From NCBI GenBank assembly GCA_003695725.1, contig RFHX01000294.1, positions 1 to 5,628 of the forward strand: 5,628 nt of DNA. Direction: 5' to 3'. The DNA is from J061 sp003695725 [NCBI: Candidatus Schekmanbacteria bacterium] (lineage in GTDB: Bacteria > Schekmanbacteria > GWA2-38-11). The position numbers and the translations under genes are program-made. Within the stretch, counting starts at the first letter, position 1, and each line of letters begins with the position of its first letter. Under the pieces are notes generated by a model. It searched no databases. It was given only the letters and a program-made list of their open reading frames with translations, and was not told the origin of the DNA. This document shows positions 1 to 5,628 of the stretch, one piece after another.

Positions 1-21
1 TTAATAAAAAAATTAGCAATT

Positions 22-49
22 TTGTTTTTAAAATAATAGGATTTAAAAT
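22..49 (+). promoter_or_regulatory. Possible sigma70-type promoter for the orphan gene
   Basis: TTGTTT (22-27) and TAAAAT (44-49) are separated by 16 bases and lie 34 bases before the ATG at 83. The -10-like box matches the consensus at five of six positions, but the -35-like box at only three. The whole leader (1-82) is extremely AT-rich, so such matches arise easily by chance. No end of an upstream gene is visible in 1-82. Confidence 0.25.
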
Positions 50-69
50 AAAAAATTAGAATCTCTTTT

Positions 70-75
70 AAGGAG
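70..75 (+). promoter_or_regulatory. Strong Shine-Dalgarno site fixing the start of the orphan gene
   Basis: AAGGAG lies seven bases before the ATG at 83, which is ideal spacing. Because the protein itself is not recognised, this site is one of the main reasons to accept the frame as a real gene and to choose this start. Confidence 0.75.
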
Positions 76-82
76 TCAAAAA

Positions 83-799
83 ATGCAGGAAGAGAGAAAA
101 CCCTTTAAAAAATTCTGTTACTGGATGGACAAGGTTGCAACTGATAATTTAAAAAAAGAGCTTCTGAGCGAAAGAAAAAAATTTTCCCTTGCCGTCAAAC
201 TTCCCTGCGAATCTTTAAAGGCTCAAATTGGTATCGTATCACCTGAGATTTGGAATTTAAATTGCCGTTATGATGCGGCGCCGTGGTATTATGCCTCAAA
301 TTATAATGGGAAATATCTCGTTGTCTCAGATGAGCGTTTACCATCTAAATATGAAGAGATGCTCGAAGTAATAGTCAACGAGAGCGACTTTTCACCTGAT
401 TCATATCCATCGAGGGAAGAAATAGAGACATTGGCTGAATCCAGTAAATATAAAAGCCAAGTTCCCGAAGGATGGCTTGCATTCCCGCCTGAATCTAAAT
501 CGAGGCTGGCTGATGCATTTAAAAATAGTGTTGGAATCGATGATTCAATTGATGAAATCTTCAGATTTTGGGATGCAGTGCATTCAAATTTCATCGAGGG
601 AAAATTTGCTGTCGAAAAAAATGGAGAGACAATTCCTTATACAATAACGGATACAAACCATACCAGCAGTTGTTGTGTTGAGCTTTTCAACATTGTAGGC
701 AGAGAATTTAAGGTCAAATATGTCAAACCCTGCCTTGGCGCAAAGATAATGAAAGCATTGGAAGCTGACCGCTATTACGAAGTTAAAAGTGTGAAATAA
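83..799 (+). CDS. Protein of unknown function, 238 aa
   Basis: I do not recognise this protein and assign no function. The gene is supported by a strong AAGGAG ribosome site, a long open frame and ordinary bacterial codon use. The product is predicted soluble: there is no signal peptide or membrane segment, and the N-terminus is lysine/glutamate-rich. A central stretch around residues 50-85 is rich in aromatic residues (Trp57, Tyr63, Trp68, Tyr69, Tyr70, Tyr74, Tyr78). Residues 100-165 are acidic and probably helical. The C-terminal third has a beta-rich look with a Cys-Cys pair (197-198) in a HTSSCCVELFN context and another cysteine at 217 (KPCLG). Cysteines also occur at 12, 42 and 61. The cysteines could bind metal or form disulfides, but no standard CxxC pattern is present. 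The gene converges on the minus-strand dehydrogenase, so it is not part of that operon. Real gene: fairly sure; function: unknown. Confidence 0.8.
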   Translation: MQEERKPFKKFCYWMDKVATDNLKKELLSERKKFSLAVKLPCESLKAQIGIVSPEIWNLNCRYDAAPWYYASNYNGKYLVVSDERLPSKYEEMLEVIVNESDFSPDSYPSREEIETLAESSKYKSQVPEGWLAFPPESKSRLADAFKNSVGIDDSIDEIFRFWDAVHSNFIEGKFAVEKNGETIPYTITDTNHTSSCCVELFNIVGREFKVKYVKPCLGAKIMKALEADRYYEVKSVK

Positions 800-817
800 G
801 ATTGGAAGATGAATTAG

Positions 818-1561
818 CTATAACTTTTTAGGGATAATAGGTTTTCCTACTGTGCTCATATAGAGTGTGCTTTCCTCTTTCCCATCGACTTCAATCAATT
901 CGTTGACTTCATCGTCGAAAAAAGCGGCAATCTGACAGCTCACAAGCCCAATCGATACTGCGGCAAGAGAGAGGTGCGCGGCGATGTGTCCTGCATCGAG
1001 ATAAACATAGCGATATGCTCTTTCGCTGTATTTCCACTTTGAGCGCTCGAAGATAGCTGTCCAGATGAAGCAGAGGGGTGCTAAAGCAACCATATCTTGA
1101 CCAAGTGCAGCAGAAGCAGTTTTTTTGGAAAAATCACCTTCTTTGATAGTTTCAAGTGAGTGTGATTTGACAGCGTAGTGATATATTCCTTTTTCAATCT
1201 CTTTGACATTGTTCACTAAAAGATATGTTTCAATGGGATACAATGCGCCTGCAGAAGGTGCCGCTCTGAATTCATAGCCGTAAATTTGAGCTGTGATGCC
1301 TTGGGTTGCCCATAAGAGATAAGATAAATCAGATAAAGAGAGAGGACTGTTGCTATAATCTCTTATACTGCGCCTTTTCATTATGATATTTGAAAAAGAT
1401 TCCTCTTTATCTCGTGCTGGAGGCGGAAGTTTTATTTTTTTGCTATCTGGATATTCCTTGTAAAGAGGCGGCTTTTTGCTCCAGTCCAGCCTTCCTCCTG
1501 ATAAAGAATGACGGGAATATTTGGTTTTTTCTTGAAATTTTTCTCCTTCTTTTGCGCTCAT
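818..1561 (-). CDS. SagB/ThcOx-type nitroreductase-family dehydrogenase, stand-alone, 247 aa
   Basis: This is an FMN-dependent nitroreductase-fold protein of the SagB-type dehydrogenase family. Some family members oxidise thiazolines/oxazolines to thiazoles/oxazoles in peptide natural products; many others are stand-alone enzymes of unknown substrate. Visible landmarks are the N-terminal phosphate-contacting motif RRSIRDYS (63-70), LLWATQGIT (82-90), the family hallmark RAAPSAGALYPIE (99-111), a Lys-Tyr pair (177-178) directly before YRYVYLDAGHIAAHLSLAA (183-201), and the C-terminal GLVSCQIAAFFDDEVNE (205-221). A Lys-Tyr pair is functionally important in azoline dehydrogenases (family knowledge from memory; that this is the same pair is an inference). 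Length is normal for the dehydrogenase domain alone, with no fused cyclodehydratase or leader-binding domain. The ATG overlaps the TGA of the upstream peroxiredoxin gene by four bases and has only a weak ribosome site of its own, so translation is probably coupled. The protein lacks a signal peptide and should be cytoplasmic. Family assignment is firm; substrate is unknown. Confidence 0.9.
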   Translation of the reverse strand: MSAKEGEKFQEKTKYSRHSLSGGRLDWSKKPPLYKEYPDSKKIKLPPPARDKEESFSNIIMKRRSIRDYSNSPLSLSDLSYLLWATQGITAQIYGYEFRAAPSAGALYPIETYLLVNNVKEIEKGIYHYAVKSHSLETIKEGDFSKKTASAALGQDMVALAPLCFIWTAIFERSKWKYSERAYRYVYLDAGHIAAHLSLAAVSIGLVSCQIAAFFDDEVNELIEVDGKEESTLYMSTVGKPIIPKKL

Positions 1562-2127
1562 AACTCACTATCTTTTTTTTCAAAATCAAAAATAGATTTT
1601 ATGTCATTATAAACTTCTTCGCTGTGACGAGAAACATCAACTTTTTTGTAAATTTTTTTTATGATTCCATTGCCATCAATTATAAAAGTCATTCTTTTAG
1701 CGAATTTGATTGTCCTCAAATATTGGGTATAAGTTCCGTATTCTTTTGAAATTTCACCGTCTTTATCGCTTAGAAGTGTAAAGGGGAGATTATATTTTTC
1801 TTTAAATTTTTTATGTGATTCTTCATTGTCAAGACTTATTCCAAGCACAACAACTCCCAAACTTTTGATTTTTTCATATGAATCTCTGAAGCTGCATGCT
1901 TCATTCGTGCATCCCGGAGTATTGTCTTTTGGATAGAAATATAAGACAACAATCTTGCCTTTGAAGTCAGAGAGCGATACCTTCTTCCCCTCATCATTTA
2001 ACGCTGTAAAATCAGGTGCTTTATCGCCTTCTTTCAAAACTATTTCATTTCCTTTAGAATTGTTTACTATAAAAATGACAAGGAAAAAAAGGATTACGAA
2101 TAAAAGTATATAATAATTTTTTTGCAT
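1558..2127 (-). CDS. Membrane-anchored or exported BCP-type thioredoxin-dependent peroxiredoxin, 189 aa
   Basis: This thiol peroxidase of the AhpC/TSA family, BCP/PrxQ type, reduces hydrogen peroxide and organic hydroperoxides using thioredoxin-like donors. The thioredoxin fold starts at GDKAPDFTALNDEGKKVSLS (about 34-53). The active-site segment YFYPKDNTPGCTNEAC (63-78) gives Thr70, peroxidatic Cys73 and a likely resolving Cys78 five residues on, the spacing seen in BCP. Arg145 in KRMTFIID completes the catalytic set. Unlike cytosolic BCP (about 150-155 aa), it has an N-terminal extension with a hydrophobic segment at about residues 5-21 and no lipobox cysteine. It is therefore probably a signal anchor or uncleaved signal holding the enzyme outside the cytoplasm. 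The start has a strong AAGGAG (2133-2138 on the reverse strand) five bases before the ATG. It is the first gene of a two-gene operon with the SagB-type dehydrogenase (ATGA overlap). Confidence 0.95.
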   Translation of the reverse strand: MQKNYYILLFVILFFLVIFIVNNSKGNEIVLKEGDKAPDFTALNDEGKKVSLSDFKGKIVVLYFYPKDNTPGCTNEACSFRDSYEKIKSLGVVVLGISLDNEESHKKFKEKYNLPFTLLSDKDGEISKEYGTYTQYLRTIKFAKRMTFIIDGNGIIKKIYKKVDVSRHSEEVYNDIKSIFDFEKKDSEL

Positions 2128-2176
2128 TCTTTCTCCTTCTTTGGAATTTTCTAATAAAAAAAGATTGGAAAATCAA

Positions 2177-2204
2177 AGAATAGTTTACTTTAATACCTTG
2201 TCCA
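2177..2204 (-). promoter_or_regulatory. Candidate promoter of the peroxiredoxin/dehydrogenase operon
   Basis: Read on the minus strand, TGGACA (2204-2199; five of six matches to TTGACA) and TATTCT (2182-2177; four of six to TATAAT) are separated by 16 bases. Transcription would begin near 2170, giving a leader of about 40 bases that contains the AAGGAG ribosome site. It sits in the only intergenic space upstream of the operon. Confidence 0.45.
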
Positions 2205-2207
2205 TTC

Positions 2208-2236
2208 TTGACATTTTTCAACTTTTCATTTACCAA
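2208..2236 (+). promoter_or_regulatory. Candidate promoter of cysS
   Basis: A perfect TTGACA (2208-2213) is followed after 17 bases by TACCAA (2231-2236), a weak -10 match (three of six). The start would lie about 15-20 bases before the cysS ATG, leaving room for the GGAG ribosome site but for no T-box or other leader regulator. The -35 box is only three bases from the -35 of the divergent promoter. Confidence 0.4.
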
Positions 2237-2259
2237 CACACTACTTTTGGAGATATGAA

Positions 2260-3723
2260 ATGAGTATAACACTTTATAATACATTGGCACGCAAAAAGGA
2301 AGAGCTTGTCCCTATTGAGAAAGGGAAAGTGGGAATGTATGTTTGCGGTGTAACAGTGTATGATGTCTGCCATATCGGACATGCGAGAAGCTCTGCTGCA
2401 TTTGATACAATTAGGAATTACTTGGAATACAAGGGCTATGATGTAACTTTCGTAAAGAATTTTACAGATATAGATGACAAAATCATAAATCGGGCTAACG
2501 AGGAAGGCGTTGACTACAAAGCAATCTCCGAAAAATATATTGAAGAATATTACAAAGATATGAGAGCACTCAATATTAGAGATGCAGATGTTGAGCCGAG
2601 GGCTACTCAATTTATAGACAAAATGATTGAGATGGTATCAGGGTTGATTGAAAAGGGATTTGCCTATGAAATAGACGGAAGTGTCTATTTCGAGGTGGAG
2701 AAATTCAGAGGATATGGAAAACTTTCAGGAAAAAATCTTGATGAGCTTCAAGCAGGTGCAAGAGTTGCAGTCGATGAAGAAAAAAGGAATCCCCTTGATT
2801 TTGCTCTTTGGAAAAAATCAAAAGAAAATGAACCTGCTTGGGATTCCCCTTGGGGTAAGGGGCGTCCCGGCTGGCATATTGAATGCTCTGTAATGGGAAT
2901 GAATATTCTTGGCGAAACTTTTGATATCCATGGCGGAGGGAAGGACCTAATCTTTCCCCATCACGAAAATGAAATTGCTCAGTCGGAATCATTTAGCGGC
3001 AAACCTTTTGTAAAATATTGGATGCACAATGGCTTCGTGAATATCGATGAAGAGAAGATGTCCAAATCTTTGGGAAATTTCTTTACAATTAGAGATATAC
3101 TAAAAAGCTATCCTGCTGAAGCATTGAGACTTTTTCTGCTTTCTACTCATTATAGAAATCCAATCAATTTTTCTGAAGAGAATATTAAAAATGCCTGCGC
3201 AAGTTTAGACCGCATATATACTACTCTTGGCATGCTCAGAGATAAAGGTGTCAATATCGAAGCACAGAAGGAAAGATTGGATTCAGTCAAAGGTAAAGGC
3301 AAGAGAGACGCATCTTCTTTTATGAAGTCCTTTGAAGAAGCAATGGATGATGATTTCAATACTGCCCTTGCCATCGGTCGGCTTTTTGAATATGTAAAGG
3401 AAATCAATAAGAGTGCTTCATCCTTAGATGCAACGAAGAGTAATAATAGGGGAAAGCTTGCAAACTCCTGTGCTGAGATTTTAATGGCAGGGAAGATACT
3501 TGGCATACTTTCACATACGCCTGATGAATGGTTCAAAAAAGCCCGCACCACACAGCAGTTGGATACTCTTTCAGAAGAAGAAATAGAGGAGCTCATTGCA
3601 AAGAGAAGCGAAGCAAGACAACAAAAGAATTGGGCTGAAGCCGATAGAATTAGGGATGAATTAAAGAGCAAAGGTATAATCTTGGAAGATGGTCCGCAAG
3701 GGACAACATGGAAGAAAGCCTGA
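2260..3723 (+). CDS. cysS: Cysteinyl-tRNA synthetase, 487 aa
   Basis: This class I aminoacyl-tRNA synthetase activates cysteine with ATP and charges tRNA-Cys in the cytoplasm. All signatures are present. The HIGH motif is at 38-41, and KMSKS is at 266-270. The catalytic zinc site that selects the cysteine thiol is Cys29, Cys209, His234 and Glu238, the same positions as in the E. coli enzyme. [10 protein letters not shown] follows the HIGH region, and the C-terminal anticodon-binding end carries the family pattern with DGPQGTTW. At 487 aa it is slightly longer than E. coli CysS (461 aa), the difference lying in charged segments of the C-terminal half (about 340-410). The start is fixed by GGAG (2249-2252) seven bases before the ATG; another ATG at 2255 is out of frame. 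The last 35 bases overlap rlmB. Identification is secure. Confidence 0.98.
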   Translation: MSITLYNTLARKKEELVPIEKGKVGMYVCGVTVYDVCHIGHARSSAAFDTIRNYLEYKGYDVTFVKNFTDIDDKIINRANEEGVDYKAISEKYIEEYYKDMRALNIRDADVEPRATQFIDKMIEMVSGLIEKGFAYEIDGSVYFEVEKFRGYGKLSGKNLDELQAGARVAVDEEKRNPLDFALWKKSKENEPAWDSPWGKGRPGWHIECSVMGMNILGETFDIHGGGKDLIFPHHENEIAQSESFSGKPFVKYWMHNGFVNIDEEKMSKSLGNFFTIRDILKSYPAEALRLFLLSTHYRNPINFSEENIKNACASLDRIYTTLGMLRDKGVNIEAQKERLDSVKGKGKRDASSFMKSFEEAMDDDFNTALAIGRLFEYVKEINKSASSLDATKSNNRGKLANSCAEILMAGKILGILSHTPDEWFKKARTTQQLDTLSEEEIEELIAKRSEARQQKNWAEADRIRDELKSKGIILEDGPQGTTWKKA

Positions 3724-4468
3724 TAGGGCTGCTCTCAAAAAAAAGGAAATCATTTACGGTCTCAATCCTGTCAAGGAATCAATAAGAGCGGGAAAAAGAA
3801 AAATCTTTTCCATATATCTGCTGAAAAGAAGAAGTGATTTTTTTCACAATATCATTGAGGAAGCTGAAAGGAAAAATATCAGAATAATTTTTTCTGATGA
3901 AAGAGAAATAGAAAAAATGGCTTCTTCTTCGACGCATCAAGGTATTGCCGCAGAAATCTCGCCTTATCCATATTTATCAATAGACGATTTTTTGAAGGAA
4001 GTTTCGGACAAGGAAGATTCTTTTGTTCTCTTCTTGGATGGGATTACTGATCCGATGAATTTTGGCTCTATAATACGAAGTGCTCTACTTTTCGGTGTTG
4101 ATTATATCGTAACAGAAGAACGAAATTGCGCGCCTGTTACAGCCACTGTGTGCAAAGCATCAGCAGGCGCTGTTGAACATATGAAAATTGTTGTAGTTAC
4201 AAATCTTGTAAAATTGGCTGAAAGATTAAAAGATATTGGATTCTGGATTTATGGCGCTGATGCTGAAGCATCACATTCGATTCGGGAGATGGATTTCCCC
4301 AAAAAGAAGGTCATTGTATTGGGAAGTGAGGGCAAAGGTATAAGGCGGCTACTAAAAACAGTTTGTGATGACCTCTTCTTTATTCCTACTACAAGAGTTA
4401 TCGATTCTCTAAATGTTTCAGCTGCAGCTTCGGTAATATTATCACATCTTTATTCATTTAAAAAATAA
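3689..4468 (+). CDS. rlmB: 23S rRNA (guanosine-2'-O-)-methyltransferase, TrmH/SpoU family, 259 aa
   Basis: This SPOUT-class methyltransferase is expected to methylate the 2'-OH of a conserved guanosine in 23S rRNA (Gm2251 in E. coli numbering) using S-adenosylmethionine. A basic N-terminus leads to the substrate-binding domain starting at IYGLNPVKESI, with the THQG element at 82-85. The trefoil-knot catalytic domain shows motif 1 LDGITDPMNFGSIIRSA with Asn124 and Arg130, motif 2 VLGSEGKGIRR with Glu214, and motif 3 DSLNVSAAASV with Ser240 and Asn242. Length fits RlmB (E. coli 243 aa). The only good in-frame start is the ATG at 3689, inside the cysS end, since a stop (3677-3679) lies just upstream in frame. 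GGAAG abuts the ATG too closely to be a good ribosome site, so re-initiation or coupling with cysS translation is likely. In Bacillus an rlmB-like gene follows cysS with mrnC between; here nothing separates them. The exact target nucleotide is inferred from the family. Confidence 0.94.
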   Translation: MVRKGQHGRKPDRAALKKKEIIYGLNPVKESIRAGKRKIFSIYLLKRRSDFFHNIIEEAERKNIRIIFSDEREIEKMASSSTHQGIAAEISPYPYLSIDDFLKEVSDKEDSFVLFLDGITDPMNFGSIIRSALLFGVDYIVTEERNCAPVTATVCKASAGAVEHMKIVVVTNLVKLAERLKDIGFWIYGADAEASHSIREMDFPKKKVIVLGSEGKGIRRLLKTVCDDLFFIPTTRVIDSLNVSAAASVILSHLYSFKK

Positions 4469-4567
4469 ATCGATTCCATTCCAAAATTCTATCTAAAAGA
4501 ATAGGGCAGTTGTTACGATTATATAAGATTGTCTATCACTTCCCTGAAAAAAATTATACATGTGCTT
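4469..4567. other. 99-base intergenic gap between rlmB and the HD-GYP gene
   Basis: No gene, strong terminator hairpin or convincing promoter is visible here. A 5-base inverted repeat (ATTCT/AGAAT) with a 7-base loop around 4486-4502 is too weak for an intrinsic terminator. TTGTTA (4510-4515) and TATAAG (4522-4527) are only six bases apart and cannot act together as a normal sigma70 promoter. Whether the HD-GYP gene is transcribed from here or by read-through from rlmB is undecided. Confidence 0.5.
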
Positions 4568-5628
4568 ATGATTAAGAAAATCAAAACTGATAAGCTTAAA
4601 GTTGGTATGTTTATAGCAGACTTGAATACTCCATGGCGTTATCATCCATTTTTCAGAAGTTCGCTGTTAATCAAAAGCAAGAAAGAGATAGAAAAAATTC
4701 GTAACTATCAAATTGATGAAGTCTATATAGATACGGAAAAGGGAAAGGATTCAATCGATGCAGTTGACAGTAATAAGGAGAAAAAGAAATATTCTAATGC
4801 AATATTAAGGAAGTTTTCCCGTCAGTCAAAAAAGGAATTCGATAAGGAAGAGGATAATAAAAGGATTTTAACTTATGAAAATGCAAAAGCAATCTACTAC
4901 GAATCCTTGAAATCTGTTGAGCAGATTTTTGAAAAGATAAATACTTCATCAATTCTTGGTTCTGAAAAAATCAATAATATAGTTGCTTTTCTCAATGAAT
5001 TGGTTGATGGAAATGCAGAGTCGGTTTTTGTTTTAACGAAAATAAAAAATTTCAACCAATATACATATCAACATTCTCTCAATGTTGCCCTTCTGTCCAT
5101 ACTTTTTGGAAAAAGGCTTGGCTTTCCGAAAAATGAATTAAAAATCTTGGGAACAGGAGCTCTTTTGCATGATTGCGGTATTGTCAAAATACCATCAACT
5201 ATTCTCAACAAGCCAGCTAAATTGACTGATGATGAATATGATCTTATAAAAAAACATCCTCTTCACAGCTTTAATATTCTTGAAAAAACAGAAGGTATGT
5301 CACGGAAATCTCTGTTGATTGCCCTCCAGCATCACGAAAAATATTCCGGCTTTGGTTATCCAAAAGGGCTTCCAGGTTATAGATTGAGTACCTATTCAAT
5401 GATGGTTGCCATTGCAGATATATATGATGCTATATGTACAGATAAGCCATATCGCCGAGGGTTAACACCTTTTAATGCACTTCAAAAAATTTATAGTTGG
5501 AGAGGAAACCACTTGAATCCAAAACTTGTTGATTATTTCATAAGGACAGTTGGAGTTTATCCTGTAGGTACTGTTTTGAAATTTAAAAACGGGTTTATTG
5601 GAATTGTTAAAAGGATACGAGATAAAAA
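4568..5628 (+). CDS. DUF3391 plus HD-GYP domain protein, probable c-di-GMP phosphodiesterase, cut by the right edge
   Basis: The frame is open for 353 codons to the window end without a stop; the missing tail is probably a few tens of residues. The N-terminus matches DUF3391: LKVGMFIADLNTPWRYHPF (10-28), then VYIDTEKG (52-59). A lysine/glutamate-rich linker of about 60-115 follows. The HD-GYP domain then shows YQHSLNV with His169, His201-Asp202, His230 in KHPLHS, His255-His256-Glu257, the GYP motif (263-265) and Asp284 in IADIYDAI. HD-GYP enzymes hydrolyse cyclic di-GMP to pGpG or GMP and so affect motility, adhesion and virulence. The metal-binding histidines and aspartates are intact, but the lysine expected in HDxGK is Ile205 (HDCGIVKIP), and the aspartate usual before GxGYP is Ser260. 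No signal peptide or membrane segment is seen, so it is cytoplasmic. The ATG at 4568 fits the DUF3391 start exactly; GTG at 4562 is an alternative. The ribosome site is poor. Domain call is firm; catalytic activity is uncertain. Confidence 0.93.
   Translation, partial: MIKKIKTDKLKVGMFIADLNTPWRYHPFFRSSLLIKSKKEIEKIRNYQIDEVYIDTEKGKDSIDAVDSNKEKKKYSNAILRKFSRQSKKEFDKEEDNKRILTYENAKAIYYESLKSVEQIFEKINTSSILGSEKINNIVAFLNELVDGNAESVFVLTKIKNFNQYTYQHSLNVALLSILFGKRLGFPKNELKILGTGALLHDCGIVKIPSTILNKPAKLTDDEYDLIKKHPLHSFNILEKTEGMSRKSLLIALQHHEKYSGFGYPKGLPGYRLSTYSMMVAIADIYDAICTDKPYRRGLTPFNALQKIYSWRGNHLNPKLVDYFIRTVGVYPVGTVLKFKNGFIGIVKRIRDK

Noticed and set aside
5-57. Imperfect AT-rich repeat (ATAAAAA..ATTAG) in the leader of the orphan gene
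   Set aside because: The two copies are short and made almost only of A and T, as expected by chance in such a region.
301-594. 97-codon open frame on the minus strand opposite the orphan gene
   Set aside because: It lies fully inside the plus-strand gene, has low-complexity serine/leucine composition typical of antisense translation and has no supporting ribosome site.
838-849. Small hairpin TAGG-TTTT-CCTA near the convergent gene ends
   Set aside because: A four-base stem inside the dehydrogenase coding end, without a GC-rich stem and U-tract, is too weak to call a terminator.
818-1561. Thiazole/oxazole RiPP biosynthetic cluster suggested by the SagB-type dehydrogenase
   Set aside because: No YcaO cyclodehydratase, precursor peptide, protease or exporter gene is present in the window; a stand-alone dehydrogenase is not enough.
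2054-2290. 78-codon minus-strand open frame across the divergent control region
   Set aside because: It overlaps the peroxiredoxin start in another frame and runs through both candidate promoters; its composition is that of translated AT-rich noncoding DNA.
2230-3671. Several minus-strand open frames and one alternative plus-strand frame (2681-2893) inside cysS
   Set aside because: All lie within the secure cysS gene and show no family motifs; they are shadows of its codon pattern.

Overview
The window is AT-rich bacterial chromosome with short intergenic spaces and good Shine-Dalgarno sequences. It holds five complete genes and one gene cut off by the right edge. The gene set suggests a free-living bacterium, more likely with a Gram-negative-type envelope: a BCP-like peroxiredoxin with an N-terminal membrane segment, a stand-alone SagB-type flavin dehydrogenase, a cysS-rlmB pair and a DUF3391/HD-GYP signalling protein. 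DUF3391-HD-GYP proteins are common in Deltaproteobacteria-like, Nitrospirota-like and related anaerobic lineages. That placement is an inference from gene content and base composition. No rRNA, tRNA, CRISPR array, insertion sequence or phage gene was seen.

Layout, left to right: (1) an orphan protein of unknown function on the plus strand (83-799), with a strong ribosome binding site and an AT-rich leader. (2) A two-gene minus-strand operon (2127 down to 818): a membrane-anchored peroxiredoxin followed, with a 4-base ATGA overlap, by a SagB/ThcOx-type nitroreductase-fold dehydrogenase. Its end converges on the orphan gene with only 18 bases between. (3) A 132-base divergent control region (2128-2259) with two candidate sigma70-type promoters set back to back. 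(4) A plus-strand pair, cysS (cysteinyl-tRNA synthetase) and rlmB (23S rRNA ribose methyltransferase), overlapping by 35 bases. (5) A 99-base gap with no clear signal, then a DUF3391 plus HD-GYP protein running off the right edge, a likely cyclic-di-GMP phosphodiesterase or degenerate sensor.

Functionally, cysS and rlmB are translation housekeeping genes that are neighbours in many bacteria. The peroxiredoxin/dehydrogenase pair looks like a small redox unit, with the peroxidase probably on the outer face of the cytoplasmic membrane. The HD-GYP protein would tie into c-di-GMP control of motility or surface growth. No clear new multi-gene system is visible. The best leads are the unusual residue at the HDxGK lysine position of the HD-GYP protein, the translationally coupled peroxiredoxin/SagB-type pair without RiPP partners in view, and the unrecognised cysteine-containing orphan protein.
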